From Alphaproteobacteria bacterium (GTDB lineage Bacteria; Pseudomonadota; Alphaproteobacteria; ATCC43930; CGMCC-115725), in NCBI GenBank assembly GCA_030039975.1, contig JASHUO010000467.1, forward strand, positions 1 to 5,233: a DNA stretch of 5,233 bases, in the 5' to 3' direction. The notes beneath the pieces were generated by a model. The model was not told the DNA's origin, searched no databases, and worked only from the letters and a program-made list of their open reading frames with translations. This document shows positions 1 to 5,233 of the stretch, piece by piece (the stretch's first letter is position 1; the number at the start of each line of letters is the position of its first letter). The position numbers were made by a program, and so were the translations under genes.

Positions 1-33
1 GAGGCATTCGATTGCAGTTGAACGGGCAGAGCC
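1..33. other. Short stretch downstream of the acyl-CoA dehydrogenase, no feature identified
   Basis: These 33 bases follow the acyl-CoA dehydrogenase stop on the minus strand. No hairpin followed by a T-run is seen. An ATG on the minus strand (bases 7-5) is too near the edge, and lacks a Shine-Dalgarno site, to call the start of a further gene. Confidence 0.4.
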
Positions 34-1824
34 TCAAAGCAGCTCGAGATCGAAGCCCGTCACCGTCGCGCCGCCGCGGATGGCTGGCAGGAGGGCCGGC
101 GCCTGCGGCAGGAAATGCTCGGCGAAGAACACCGCTGTCGCGATCTTGGCGCTGAGGAACTGCGCATCGCCCGCGCCCGCGGCGAGACGGCGCCGCGCCG
201 CAAGCGCGCTCTTCGCCATGAGCCAGCCGCCTGCCACCGTGCCGAGCTGCTTCAGATAGGGCACGGCGCCGGCGAGCGTGCGCGGCGGGTCGCTCTCGCC
301 GTGCTCGACCATCCACGCCGTCGCCTCCTCGACGGCGTCGAGCGCCGCGGCGAGCGGCTGGGCGAGCGCAGCGAGATCATCGCCGGGCTTATTGGCGAGC
401 GCGCGCTCGGTGGCGCGCATATCCGCGATGAGTTCGCCGGTAGCGGCGCCGCGGTCGCGCAGCAGCTTGCGGCCGACGAGATCATTCGCCTGGATGCCGT
501 TGGTGCCTTCATAGATCGGCGCGATGCGTGCATCGCGCAGATGCTGTGCCGCCCCGGTCTCTTCGATGAAACCCATCCCGCCATGCACCTGCACGCCGAG
601 CGAGGCGATCTCGACGCCGAGATCCGTGCACCAAGCCTTGACCGCGGGAATGAGCAGATCGACGCGGCGCTGCTGCCGCTCTCGCGCGGCGTCCTCGGGG
701 TGATGCCGCGCACGGTCGATGGCGCCGGCAGCGTAGTAGGCAAGGGCGCGCATCGCCTCGGTTTGCGCGCGCATCAACAGCAGCATGCGCCGGACATCGG
801 GATGGTGGATGATGGGATAGGCGCCGGCGGCTTTTGCCGTCACCGGGCGGCCTTGGACGCGCTGACGCGCGAAATCGCGCGCCTGCTGATAGGCGCGCTC
901 GGCGATGGCGACACCCTGAAGGCCGACATTGAGGCGGGCATTGTTCATCATCGTGAACATGCACTCCATGCCGCGATTCTCTTCGCCGACGAGAAAGCCG
1001 ATCGCGCCGCCATTGTCGCCATAGGCGAGGACGCAGGTCGGGCTCGCATGGATGCCGAGCTTGTGCTCGAGGCTGACGCAGCGCACATCGTTGCGTTGGC
1101 CGAGGCTGCCATCGGTGCCGACCATGAATTTCGGCACCAGGAAGAGCGAGATGCCCTTGGTGCCCGGCGGTGCATCGGGCAGTCGCGCCAGCACGAGATG
1201 GACAATGTTCTCGGCCATGTCGTGCTCGCCATAGGTGATGAAGATCTTCTGCCCGGCGATGCGGTAATGCTCGCCCTCGCGAACGGCGCGCGTGCGCAGC
1301 GCGCCGACATCGGAGCCCGCCTGGGGCTCGGTCAGGTTCATCGTTCCGGTCCATTCGCCGGAGATCAGTTTCGGCAGATAGAGGCGCTGTTGCTCGGGCG
1401 AGCCATGCGCGGTGAGCGCCTCGACCGCGCCGACATTGAGCAGCGGGCAGAGCGCGAAGCTCATATTGGCCGCATTCCACATCTCAGCCACCGCCGTGGC
1501 GACGGCGATCGGGAGGCCCTGGCCGCCATGCTCGGGCGCGAAGGGCAGGGCGTTCCAGCCGCCCTCGACATAATGCCGGTAGGCTTCCTTGAAACCTTCG
1601 GGCGTGCGGACGACGCCGTTCTCGAGCCGGCTTCCCTGCTCGTCGCCGGCGCGGTTGAGCGGCGCCAGCACGCCGCCGGCGAGCTTTCCCGCCTCTTCGA
1701 GAACGGCGTCGACGAGATCGTCGCTCGCCTGCTCGCAGCCTGGCAGCGCGGCGATCTCGGCGATGCCGGCGATCTCGCGGAGGGCAAACCGCATATCGGC
1801 GAGCGGCGCGGTGTAGTCGGTCAC
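34..1824 (-). CDS. Acyl-CoA dehydrogenase, long AcdB/DmdC-type with extra C-terminal domain
   Basis: A 596-residue FAD enzyme expected to oxidise an acyl-CoA to the 2,3-enoyl-CoA in the cytoplasm and pass electrons to ETF. Seen: a short N-terminal segment (YTAPLADMRFAL, 4-15) typical of the long subfamily; acyl-CoA dehydrogenase signature 1, MNLTEPQAGSDVG (162-174); GIHASPTCV (257-265); signature 2-like QVHGGMGFIEE (412-422); and IYEGTNGIQ (437-445), whose Glu439 sits at the usual catalytic-base position. Residues about 465-590 are an additional helical C-terminal domain. The length (about 600 aa rather than 380-400) and this domain place it with the family that includes 3-methylthiopropanoyl-CoA dehydrogenase DmdC, but substrate cannot be read from sequence and many members are fatty acyl-CoA enzymes. 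The start is GTG at 1822-1824, preceded by a strong GGAGGAGG. It lies 28 bp behind the FAD dehydrogenase and is probably cotranscribed. The gene is intact; the family call is secure, the substrate unknown. Confidence 0.95.
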   Translation of the reverse strand: MTDYTAPLADMRFALREIAGIAEIAALPGCEQASDDLVDAVLEEAGKLAGGVLAPLNRAGDEQGSRLENGVVRTPEGFKEAYRHYVEGGWNALPFAPEHGGQGLPIAVATAVAEMWNAANMSFALCPLLNVGAVEALTAHGSPEQQRLYLPKLISGEWTGTMNLTEPQAGSDVGALRTRAVREGEHYRIAGQKIFITYGEHDMAENIVHLVLARLPDAPPGTKGISLFLVPKFMVGTDGSLGQRNDVRCVSLEHKLGIHASPTCVLAYGDNGGAIGFLVGEENRGMECMFTMMNNARLNVGLQGVAIAERAYQQARDFARQRVQGRPVTAKAAGAYPIIHHPDVRRMLLLMRAQTEAMRALAYYAAGAIDRARHHPEDAARERQQRRVDLLIPAVKAWCTDLGVEIASLGVQVHGGMGFIEETGAAQHLRDARIAPIYEGTNGIQANDLVGRKLLRDRGAATGELIADMRATERALANKPGDDLAALAQPLAAALDAVEEATAWMVEHGESDPPRTLAGAVPYLKQLGTVAGGWLMAKSALAARRRLAAGAGDAQFLSAKIATAVFFAEHFLPQAPALLPAIRGGATVTGFDLELL

Positions 1825-1830
1825 GGCGAG

Positions 1831-1838
1831 CCTCCTCC
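1831..1838 (-). promoter_or_regulatory. Shine-Dalgarno site of the acyl-CoA dehydrogenase
   Basis: On the minus strand this reads GGAGGAGG, six bases before the GTG at 1822-1824. This near-ideal site fixes the GTG as the start over the in-frame ATG ten codons later. It sits in the 28 bp gap after the preceding stop codon, which leaves no room for a separate promoter and supports cotranscription. Confidence 0.85.
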
Positions 1839-1852
1839 GTTGATCGGCCGGT

Positions 1853-3283
1853 TCAGGGCTGCAGCACCTTGTCGGGATTCATCAGCCCGTCCGGGTCGAG
1901 CGCGTGCTTGATGCGGCGCATCAGCTCCAGCTCGAGCGCCGATTTGTAGCGCGGCAGCTCGTCGCGCTTGAGACGTCCAACCCCGTGCTCGGCGCTGATC
2001 GAGCCGCCGAAGCGCTGCACGAGATCGTGGACGATGTGGTTGAACTCGGCCCAACGCGCGAGGAAGACGGCAGTGTCGGCGCCTTTGGGCTGGCTCAGAT
2101 TGAAATGGACGTTGCCGTCGCCGACATGGCCGAAGGCGATGGGACGGATGCCCGGCAGCTTCGCCTCGACCGCGGCGATGGCTTTGACGATGAACTCGGC
2201 GACCTTGCTGACCGGCACCGAGACGTCGTGCTTGATGCTGCCGCCTTCGTGCTTCTGCCCTTCGACCATGCCCTCGCGGATCCGCCAGAGCGCGTTCGCC
2301 TGCTCGCTGCTCAGCGCGATCACGCCGTCGCCGACGAGGCCTTCGCCCATCGCCTCCGCCAGGAAGGCTTCGAGCGCCCCGCGCAAACCGCTCTCGCTCT
2401 GGCTCGAGGAGACTTCGAGCAGCACATACCAGGGCGAGAGGGCGGAGAGCGGGTCGGCGACGCCCGGGGTATGGCGCATCGCCATCTCGAGGCCGAGCCG
2501 CGGGATCAGCTCGAACGCCGTGAGCTGGTCGCCGCTCGCTTTGCGCGCGCGGGCAAAGAGTGCCATCGCATCCTCGACCCGGCCGAGCGCAAGAAAGGCA
2601 GTCTCGACTTCGCGCGGGCGCGGGAAGAGCTTCAAGGTCGCCGCGGTGATGATGCCGAGCGTGCCTTCGCCGCCGATGAAGAGATGCTTCAGGTCGTAGC
2701 CGGTATTGTCCTTGCGCAGCGCGCGAAGCCCGTCCCAGACGCGCCCGTCCGGCAGCACGACTTCGAGCCCCAAGGTCAGGTCGCGCATGTTGCCGTAGCG
2801 CAGCACGGCGATGCCGCCGGCATTGGTCGAGAGATTGCCGCCGATCTGGCAGGAACCTTCGGCGCCGAGGCTGAGCGGAAAGAGCCGGTCGACTTCCTCG
2901 GCGGCGCGCTGGACATCGGCGAGCACGCAACCCGCCTCGACGGTGATGGTGAAATCGACGGGGTCGATGGCGCGCACGCGATTGAGGCGCCCGAGGCTCA
3001 GCAGCACGGCGCCGCCATCCTCCGGCGGCACGGCCGCGCCGACAAGGCCGGTATTGCCGCCCTGCGGCACGATCGGCAGACGCGACGCGGCGCAGAGCCG
3101 CACGATCTCGGCCACTTCCGCCGTCGATGACGGGCGCAGCACGAGGCGCGCCGCGCCGTGATAGAGGCGCCGCTCCTCTTCGAGAAACGGCGCCATGCCC
3201 GCGGCATCGGCGATGAAGCCCTTCAGGCCGAGAAGCGCCTTGATGCGTGTCAGCGCCTCGCCGACATCGATCGAACCGGTCAC
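1853..3283 (-). CDS. FAD-binding D-2-hydroxyacid dehydrogenase (GlcD / D-2-hydroxyglutarate dehydrogenase family)
   Basis: A VAO/PCMH-fold flavoenzyme expected to oxidise a D-2-hydroxyacid (D-lactate, D-2-hydroxyglutarate or similar) to the 2-oxoacid. Numbered from the GTG start (476 aa): the N-terminal FAD domain has PQGGNTGLVG (73-82), GGNLSTNAGG (148-157) and GYDLKHLFIGGEGTLG (195-210). The C-terminal FAD-oxidase domain has LWRIREG (332-338), KHDVSVP (351-357), the metal-binding-type GHVGDGNVH (385-393; His386, His393) and SAEHGVG (430-436; Glu432, His433), ending ALDPDGLMNPDKVL. The His/His/Glu set matches the metal site known in D-2-hydroxyglutarate dehydrogenase. There is no iron-sulfur domain, signal peptide or membrane segment, so it is a soluble single-subunit form; electrons probably go to ETF or quinone. 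The start is GTG 3281-3283, with GGAGGG six bases upstream; an in-frame ATG at 3299-3301 would add six residues but has no well-spaced site. It is the middle gene of a minus-strand operon. Substrate is not decidable from sequence. Confidence 0.92.
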   Translation of the reverse strand: MTGSIDVGEALTRIKALLGLKGFIADAAGMAPFLEEERRLYHGAARLVLRPSSTAEVAEIVRLCAASRLPIVPQGGNTGLVGAAVPPEDGGAVLLSLGRLNRVRAIDPVDFTITVEAGCVLADVQRAAEEVDRLFPLSLGAEGSCQIGGNLSTNAGGIAVLRYGNMRDLTLGLEVVLPDGRVWDGLRALRKDNTGYDLKHLFIGGEGTLGIITAATLKLFPRPREVETAFLALGRVEDAMALFARARKASGDQLTAFELIPRLGLEMAMRHTPGVADPLSALSPWYVLLEVSSSQSESGLRGALEAFLAEAMGEGLVGDGVIALSSEQANALWRIREGMVEGQKHEGGSIKHDVSVPVSKVAEFIVKAIAAVEAKLPGIRPIAFGHVGDGNVHFNLSQPKGADTAVFLARWAEFNHIVHDLVQRFGGSISAEHGVGRLKRDELPRYKSALELELMRRIKHALDPDGLMNPDKVLQP

Positions 3284-3289
3284 ACCACG

Positions 3290-3295
3290 CCCTCC
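3290..3295 (-). promoter_or_regulatory. Shine-Dalgarno site deciding the start of the FAD dehydrogenase
   Basis: On the minus strand GGAGGG ends six bases before the GTG at 3281-3283. It lies inside the coding sequence if the upstream ATG (3299-3301) were used, which argues for the GTG. A second, perfect GGAGGT at 3319-3324 is 17 bases from the ATG, too far for normal initiation. Confidence 0.6.
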
Positions 3296-3353
3296 GGACA
3301 TTGCCGCCGATTTGCTCTACCTCCGGACGCCGCGCCGGGCAAGATGGCGCGGG

Positions 3354-4331
3354 TCACGGCCGCGGCGCCGCGGCGCGCCGCAAGCGATCGTTGATGGCGA
3401 GCCCCAAGCCGTGCTCGGGGATCGGCATCACCGCGATGGCGCTGAATTCCAGCCGGTCGAGCGCGCGCAGCGCGGCGAAGAGATGGGCGGCTGCCTCGAC
3501 GAGATCGCCGCGGCGCGACAGCCAGCGCACTTCCTTGGCGCCGCGCGGCGCGCGCGGGCCGAAGGCGAGCAACGCCTCGGTGGGCTCGGCTTTGGTGGCG
3601 CCGAGCCGCAGCGGCAGCGATGGCGCATAGTGACTCTCCATCATTCCCGGCGAGCGCGGCGCTGCGGCATCCGTCGCGTCGCCGCGCTCGAGCGGACCGA
3701 TCGCCTCTTCAAGCGCCTCGGCGCCAACCCCGCCGGGCCGCAAGAGACGGGGGCGCGGCCCGGTCAGATCCAGGACCGTCGACTCGATACCGACGCGGCA
3801 CGGCCCGCCATCGAGCACAGCGGCAATGCGGCCGTCGAGCTCGTCGAGCACATGCTCGGCGGTGGTCGGGCTCACGCGGCCGGAGCGGTTGGCGCTGGGC
3901 GCGGCGATCGGCCGCCCCACAGCGCGAATCAGCGCGCGCGGCAGCGGGTGCGCGGGGATGCGGAGGGCGAGGCTGTCGAGTCCCGCGCTGGCCAGCAGCG
4001 ATACCGGGCAGTCCGCGGCGCGCGGCAAAACCAGGCTGAGCGGACCCGGCCAGAAGCGCTGCGCGAGCTGCGCCGCGCGCTCGTCGAAGCGCACCAGACG
4101 GCGCGCCGCCGCCTCGTCAATGACGTGGATGATCAAGGGGTTGAAGCGCGGCCGCGCCTTCGCTTCGAAGATCGCTGCGACCGCCGCATCGTCGGTGGCG
4201 TCGGCGCCGAGGCCGTAGACCGTCTCGGTGGGAAAGGCCACCAACGCGCCGGCGCGCAGCAGCGCCGCGGCGCGATCGAGATCGGCCGGCGTGAGACGTT
4301 CGGTGACAGCCGGGGCGTGCTCTGCGATCAT
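3354..4331 (-). CDS. sua5: L-threonylcarbamoyladenylate synthase, two-domain Sua5 type
   Basis: Makes threonylcarbamoyl-AMP from L-threonine, bicarbonate and ATP, the first step of the t6A37 modification of tRNAs reading ANN codons; TsaB/TsaD/TsaE (not in the window) would transfer the group. The 325-residue protein begins with a YrdC/TsaC domain: PTETVYGLGADA (34-45), the KxR motif KAR (58-60), FNPLIIHV (63-70), FWPGPLSLVL (93-102), APSANRSGRVSPT (144-156) with the SxN motif Ser146/Asn148, and GIESTVLDL (181-189). A linker, SPGMMESHYAP (227-237), leads to a C-terminal Sua5 domain ending GLGLAINDRLRRAA. The linker and second domain separate it from the short TsaC form. The ATG at 4329-4331 is chosen because conserved sequence starts soon after it; a GTG 21 codons upstream would add an Arg/Pro-rich tail with no family resemblance. 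No Shine-Dalgarno site is visible before this ATG. First gene of the minus-strand operon, divergent from parA. All key motifs are intact. Confidence 0.96.
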   Translation of the reverse strand: MIAEHAPAVTERLTPADLDRAAALLRAGALVAFPTETVYGLGADATDDAAVAAIFEAKARPRFNPLIIHVIDEAAARRLVRFDERAAQLAQRFWPGPLSLVLPRAADCPVSLLASAGLDSLALRIPAHPLPRALIRAVGRPIAAPSANRSGRVSPTTAEHVLDELDGRIAAVLDGGPCRVGIESTVLDLTGPRPRLLRPGGVGAEALEEAIGPLERGDATDAAAPRSPGMMESHYAPSLPLRLGATKAEPTEALLAFGPRAPRGAKEVRWLSRRGDLVEAAAHLFAALRALDRLEFSAIAVMPIPEHGLGLAINDRLRRAAAPRP

Positions 4332-4336
4332 GCCCG

Positions 4337-4366
4337 GATATAGTCGGCGCGCAGGATCGGACGCAA
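4337..4366 (-). promoter_or_regulatory. Candidate sua5 promoter, possibly giving a leaderless mRNA
   Basis: On the minus strand a -35-like TTGCGT (4361-4366) and a -10-like TATATC (4337-4342) are separated by 18 bases. The -10 ends only five bases before the sua5 ATG, so transcription would begin at or next to the A of the start codon. This agrees with the absence of a Shine-Dalgarno site. The -35 match is weak; the call rests mainly on this being the only AT-rich patch in the 91 bp divergent region. Confidence 0.35.
4339..4344 (+). promoter_or_regulatory. Candidate -10 element for parA
   Basis: TATAGT on the plus strand matches the consensus TATAAT at five of six positions and overlaps the minus-strand sua5 -10. 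No convincing -35 lies 16-18 bases upstream. If used, it would give a 5' leader of about 70 bases before the ATG at 4423. Confidence 0.25.
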
Positions 4367-4408
4367 ATCGCCTCGGGCCGGCTCGGGGGCGCACGGTCGC
4401 GCCCGATC

Positions 4409-4420
4409 AGGAGCAGGAGC
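4409..4420 (+). promoter_or_regulatory. Duplicated Shine-Dalgarno site of parA
   Basis: AGGAGC is repeated twice in tandem. The first AGGAG ends nine bases before the ATG at 4423 and the second three bases before it. The first has workable spacing and the second is rather close. Together they support 4423 as the start. Confidence 0.65.
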
Positions 4421-4422
4421 AC

Positions 4423-5073
4423 ATGACGGCAAAGATCATCACGATCGCGCAACAGAAAGGCGGCGCCGGCAAAACCACCCTGGCGGCGCATCTCGCTCTG
4501 GCGTGGAGCCAATCCAGCCGGGTCGCGGTCATTGACATCGACCCGCAAGCGAGCCTTGCCGCCTGGTTCCGGTTGCGCCAGGAGCGGCTCGGCGCGCTGG
4601 CGCCGGGAATCGAGGTAGCGGCGCTCGGCGGCTGGCGCGTCGCCAAGGAGGTCGAGCGGCAGGCAAAGCGCCACGATGTCGTGATCATCGATACCGCGCC
4701 CCATGCCGAGACCGAGGCGCGCATCGCGGTGCGCGCGGCCAGCCTGGTGTTGGTGCCGGTGCAGCCTTCGCCGATGGACGTCTGGGCGACGCGGCCGACG
4801 CTCGAGTTGGCGCGCCAGGAGCGGGTGCCGGCCTTGCTGGTGCTCAATCGCGTACCGGCCCGCGCCAACCTCACCGAGTTGATGGCAAGCGCGCTCCAGG
4901 GTCTCGGCGCGCCCATCGCTGCGGCGCAGATCGGCAATCGTGTGGCGCTTGCCGCCGCGCTCGCCGAAGGGCGCGGCATTGTCGAGGCGGCGCCGACGAG
5001 CCGCGCCGCCGATGAGGTCGTGGCGCTCGCCAAGGAAGTGCTGGCGTCCTGCGAGCAGCGGAACGCCGCCTGA
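4423..5073 (+). CDS. Small ParA-family partition-type ATPase (ParF-like, no adjacent ParB)
   Basis: A 216-residue P-loop ATPase of the ParA/MinD group. Such proteins bind DNA or membrane in the ATP state and position DNA or protein cargo. Seen: deviant Walker A KGGAGKTT (12-19) with signature Lys12 and Lys17; Walker A' IDIDPQAS (37-44); Walker B VVIIDTAPH (86-94); and PVQPSPMDVWA (112-122), a segment resembling the PVTPSPLD stretch of plasmid ParF. It lacks the N-terminal helix-turn-helix of type Ia ParA, so it fits the small type Ib class. No C-terminal amphipathic helix like that of MinD is obvious. The ATG follows a doubled AGGAG; longer reading of this frame would run back into the opposite-strand sua5 gene. 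Its neighbours are divergent sua5 and convergent cysQ, so it is monocistronic, with no ParB, ParG-like partner or centromere-type repeat seen. Whether it moves a plasmid-derived element, a chemotaxis-like cluster or another cargo cannot be told. Family call firm, role unknown. Confidence 0.9.
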   Translation: MTAKIITIAQQKGGAGKTTLAAHLALAWSQSSRVAVIDIDPQASLAAWFRLRQERLGALAPGIEVAALGGWRVAKEVERQAKRHDVVIIDTAPHAETEARIAVRAASLVLVPVQPSPMDVWATRPTLELARQERVPALLVLNRVPARANLTELMASALQGLGAPIAAAQIGNRVALAAALAEGRGIVEAAPTSRAADEVVALAKEVLASCEQRNAA

Positions 5074-5077
5074 CCCG

Positions 5078-5105
5078 CCGCGGGCCGCTTCGTCAGCGCC
5101 CGCGG
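5078..5105 (+). terminator. GC-rich hairpin between convergent parA and cysQ
   Basis: CCGCGGGC (5078-5085) is complementary to GCCCGCGG (5098-5105), an 8 bp stem with a 12-base loop that starts five bases after the parA stop and covers the cysQ stop codon. No T-run follows on either strand, so it is not a textbook intrinsic terminator. It could still slow or end transcription from both sides. In sequence this rich in GC such stems also arise by chance. Confidence 0.3.
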
Positions 5106-5233
5106 GCGATGAAGTCGGAGTTGCGAAAGCCGGGCTTGCCGTAGAGGAAGGGCGCGCCGTCGCGTGTCGTGACCCTGCCGCCGGCAGCTTCGAGCACGGC
5201 CTGTCCTGCCGCCGTGTCCCATTCCATGGTCGG
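5093..5233 (-). CDS. cysQ: 3'(2'),5'-bisphosphate nucleotidase CysQ, C-terminal part only
   Basis: The last 46 codons of a gene whose start lies beyond the window edge; the stop (TGA on the minus strand) is at 5093-5095. The visible protein contains MEWDTAAGQAVLEAAGG, the second signature of the inositol-monophosphatase superfamily (the WD pair includes a metal-binding Asp). It then reads VTTRDGAPFLYGKPGFRNSDFIARGR. The YGKPGFRN ending is characteristic of CysQ rather than SuhB-type inositol monophosphatase. CysQ removes the 3'-phosphate of PAP/PAPS, linked to sulfate assimilation. It is convergent with parA, stop codons separated by 19 bp. The frame is open to the edge with no sign of damage. 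The motif-based identification is good, but the N-terminal catalytic residues are not visible. Confidence 0.85.
   Translation of the reverse strand, partial: PTMEWDTAAGQAVLEAAGGRVTTRDGAPFLYGKPGFRNSDFIARGR

Noticed and set aside
115..1911. 598-codon open frame on the plus strand opposite the acyl-CoA dehydrogenase
   Set aside because: It is an antisense shadow produced by GC-rich codon use. The translation is a low-complexity mix of Arg, Ala, Asp and Gly without recognisable motifs, while the minus strand encodes a clear, complete enzyme.
1904..3130. 408-codon open frame on the plus strand opposite the FAD dehydrogenase
   Set aside because: Antisense shadow of a gene with all family motifs; no domain or convincing start site of its own.
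3195..4343. 382-codon open frame on the plus strand opposite sua5
   Set aside because: Antisense shadow; Arg/Ala/Gly-rich with no recognisable domain, and it runs across the sua5 start and the intergenic gap.
4332..4394. 21-residue N-terminal extension of Sua5 from a GTG at 4392-4394
   Set aside because: The added residues are Arg/Pro-rich and unlike the family. They would fill the divergent promoter region, and no Shine-Dalgarno site precedes the GTG.
4228..4422. In-frame upstream extension of ParA to an ATG at 4228
   Set aside because: It would overlap about 100 bases of sua5 on the other strand and lacks homology to ParA. The conserved N-terminus MTAKIITIAQQKGG starts at 4423 behind a good ribosome binding site.
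4407..5222. 271-codon minus-strand frame opposite parA running into the cysQ end
   Set aside because: Shadow frame; the cysQ product is read in a different minus-strand frame that ends at 5093 and shows the WDTAAG signature.
1..5233. CRISPR array, insertion sequence, tRNA/rRNA gene, prophage or toxin-antitoxin module
   Set aside because: No repeat-spacer pattern, terminal inverted repeats, transposase motifs or structured RNA gene could be seen, and codon and base use look uniform across the genes.

Overview
The window is a very GC-rich stretch of bacterial chromosome, densely packed with genes. GC-loving codon usage, GTG starts with strong Shine-Dalgarno sites, and the families present (AcdB/DmdC-type acyl-CoA dehydrogenase, two-domain Sua5, ParF-like small ParA, CysQ) suggest an alphaproteobacterium. 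This is an inference from protein style; there is no rRNA or other marker to fix the genus.

Layout. Three genes run leftward on the minus strand as a probable operon. In transcription order they are Sua5-type threonylcarbamoyl-AMP synthase (4331 to 3354), an FAD-linked D-2-hydroxyacid dehydrogenase (3283 or 3301 to 1853), and a long acyl-CoA dehydrogenase (1824 to 34). The gaps are about 50-70 bp and 28 bp. A small ParA-family ATPase (4423-5073) is divergent from Sua5 across a 91 bp intergenic region. It is followed after 19 bp by the convergent 3' end of a CysQ-like 3'(2'),5'-bisphosphate nucleotidase (5093-5233, 5' end beyond the window). Positions 1-33 lie downstream of the acyl-CoA dehydrogenase and hold nothing I can identify.

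How the genes fit together. Sua5 makes the activated intermediate for the t6A modification of ANN-decoding tRNAs. The two flavoproteins behind it are catabolic: one oxidises a D-2-hydroxyacid, the other an acyl-CoA. Each should pass electrons to the respiratory chain, probably through ETF. They do not form an obvious single pathway with Sua5, so the operon looks like housekeeping cotranscription. The ParA protein has intact nucleotide-binding motifs but no ParB- or ParG-like partner beside it, and its flanks make it monocistronic.

Nothing here is clearly a new system. The points most worth checking are the orphan ParA, the possible leaderless start of sua5 sharing an AT-rich promoter patch with parA, and the start codon of the FAD dehydrogenase.
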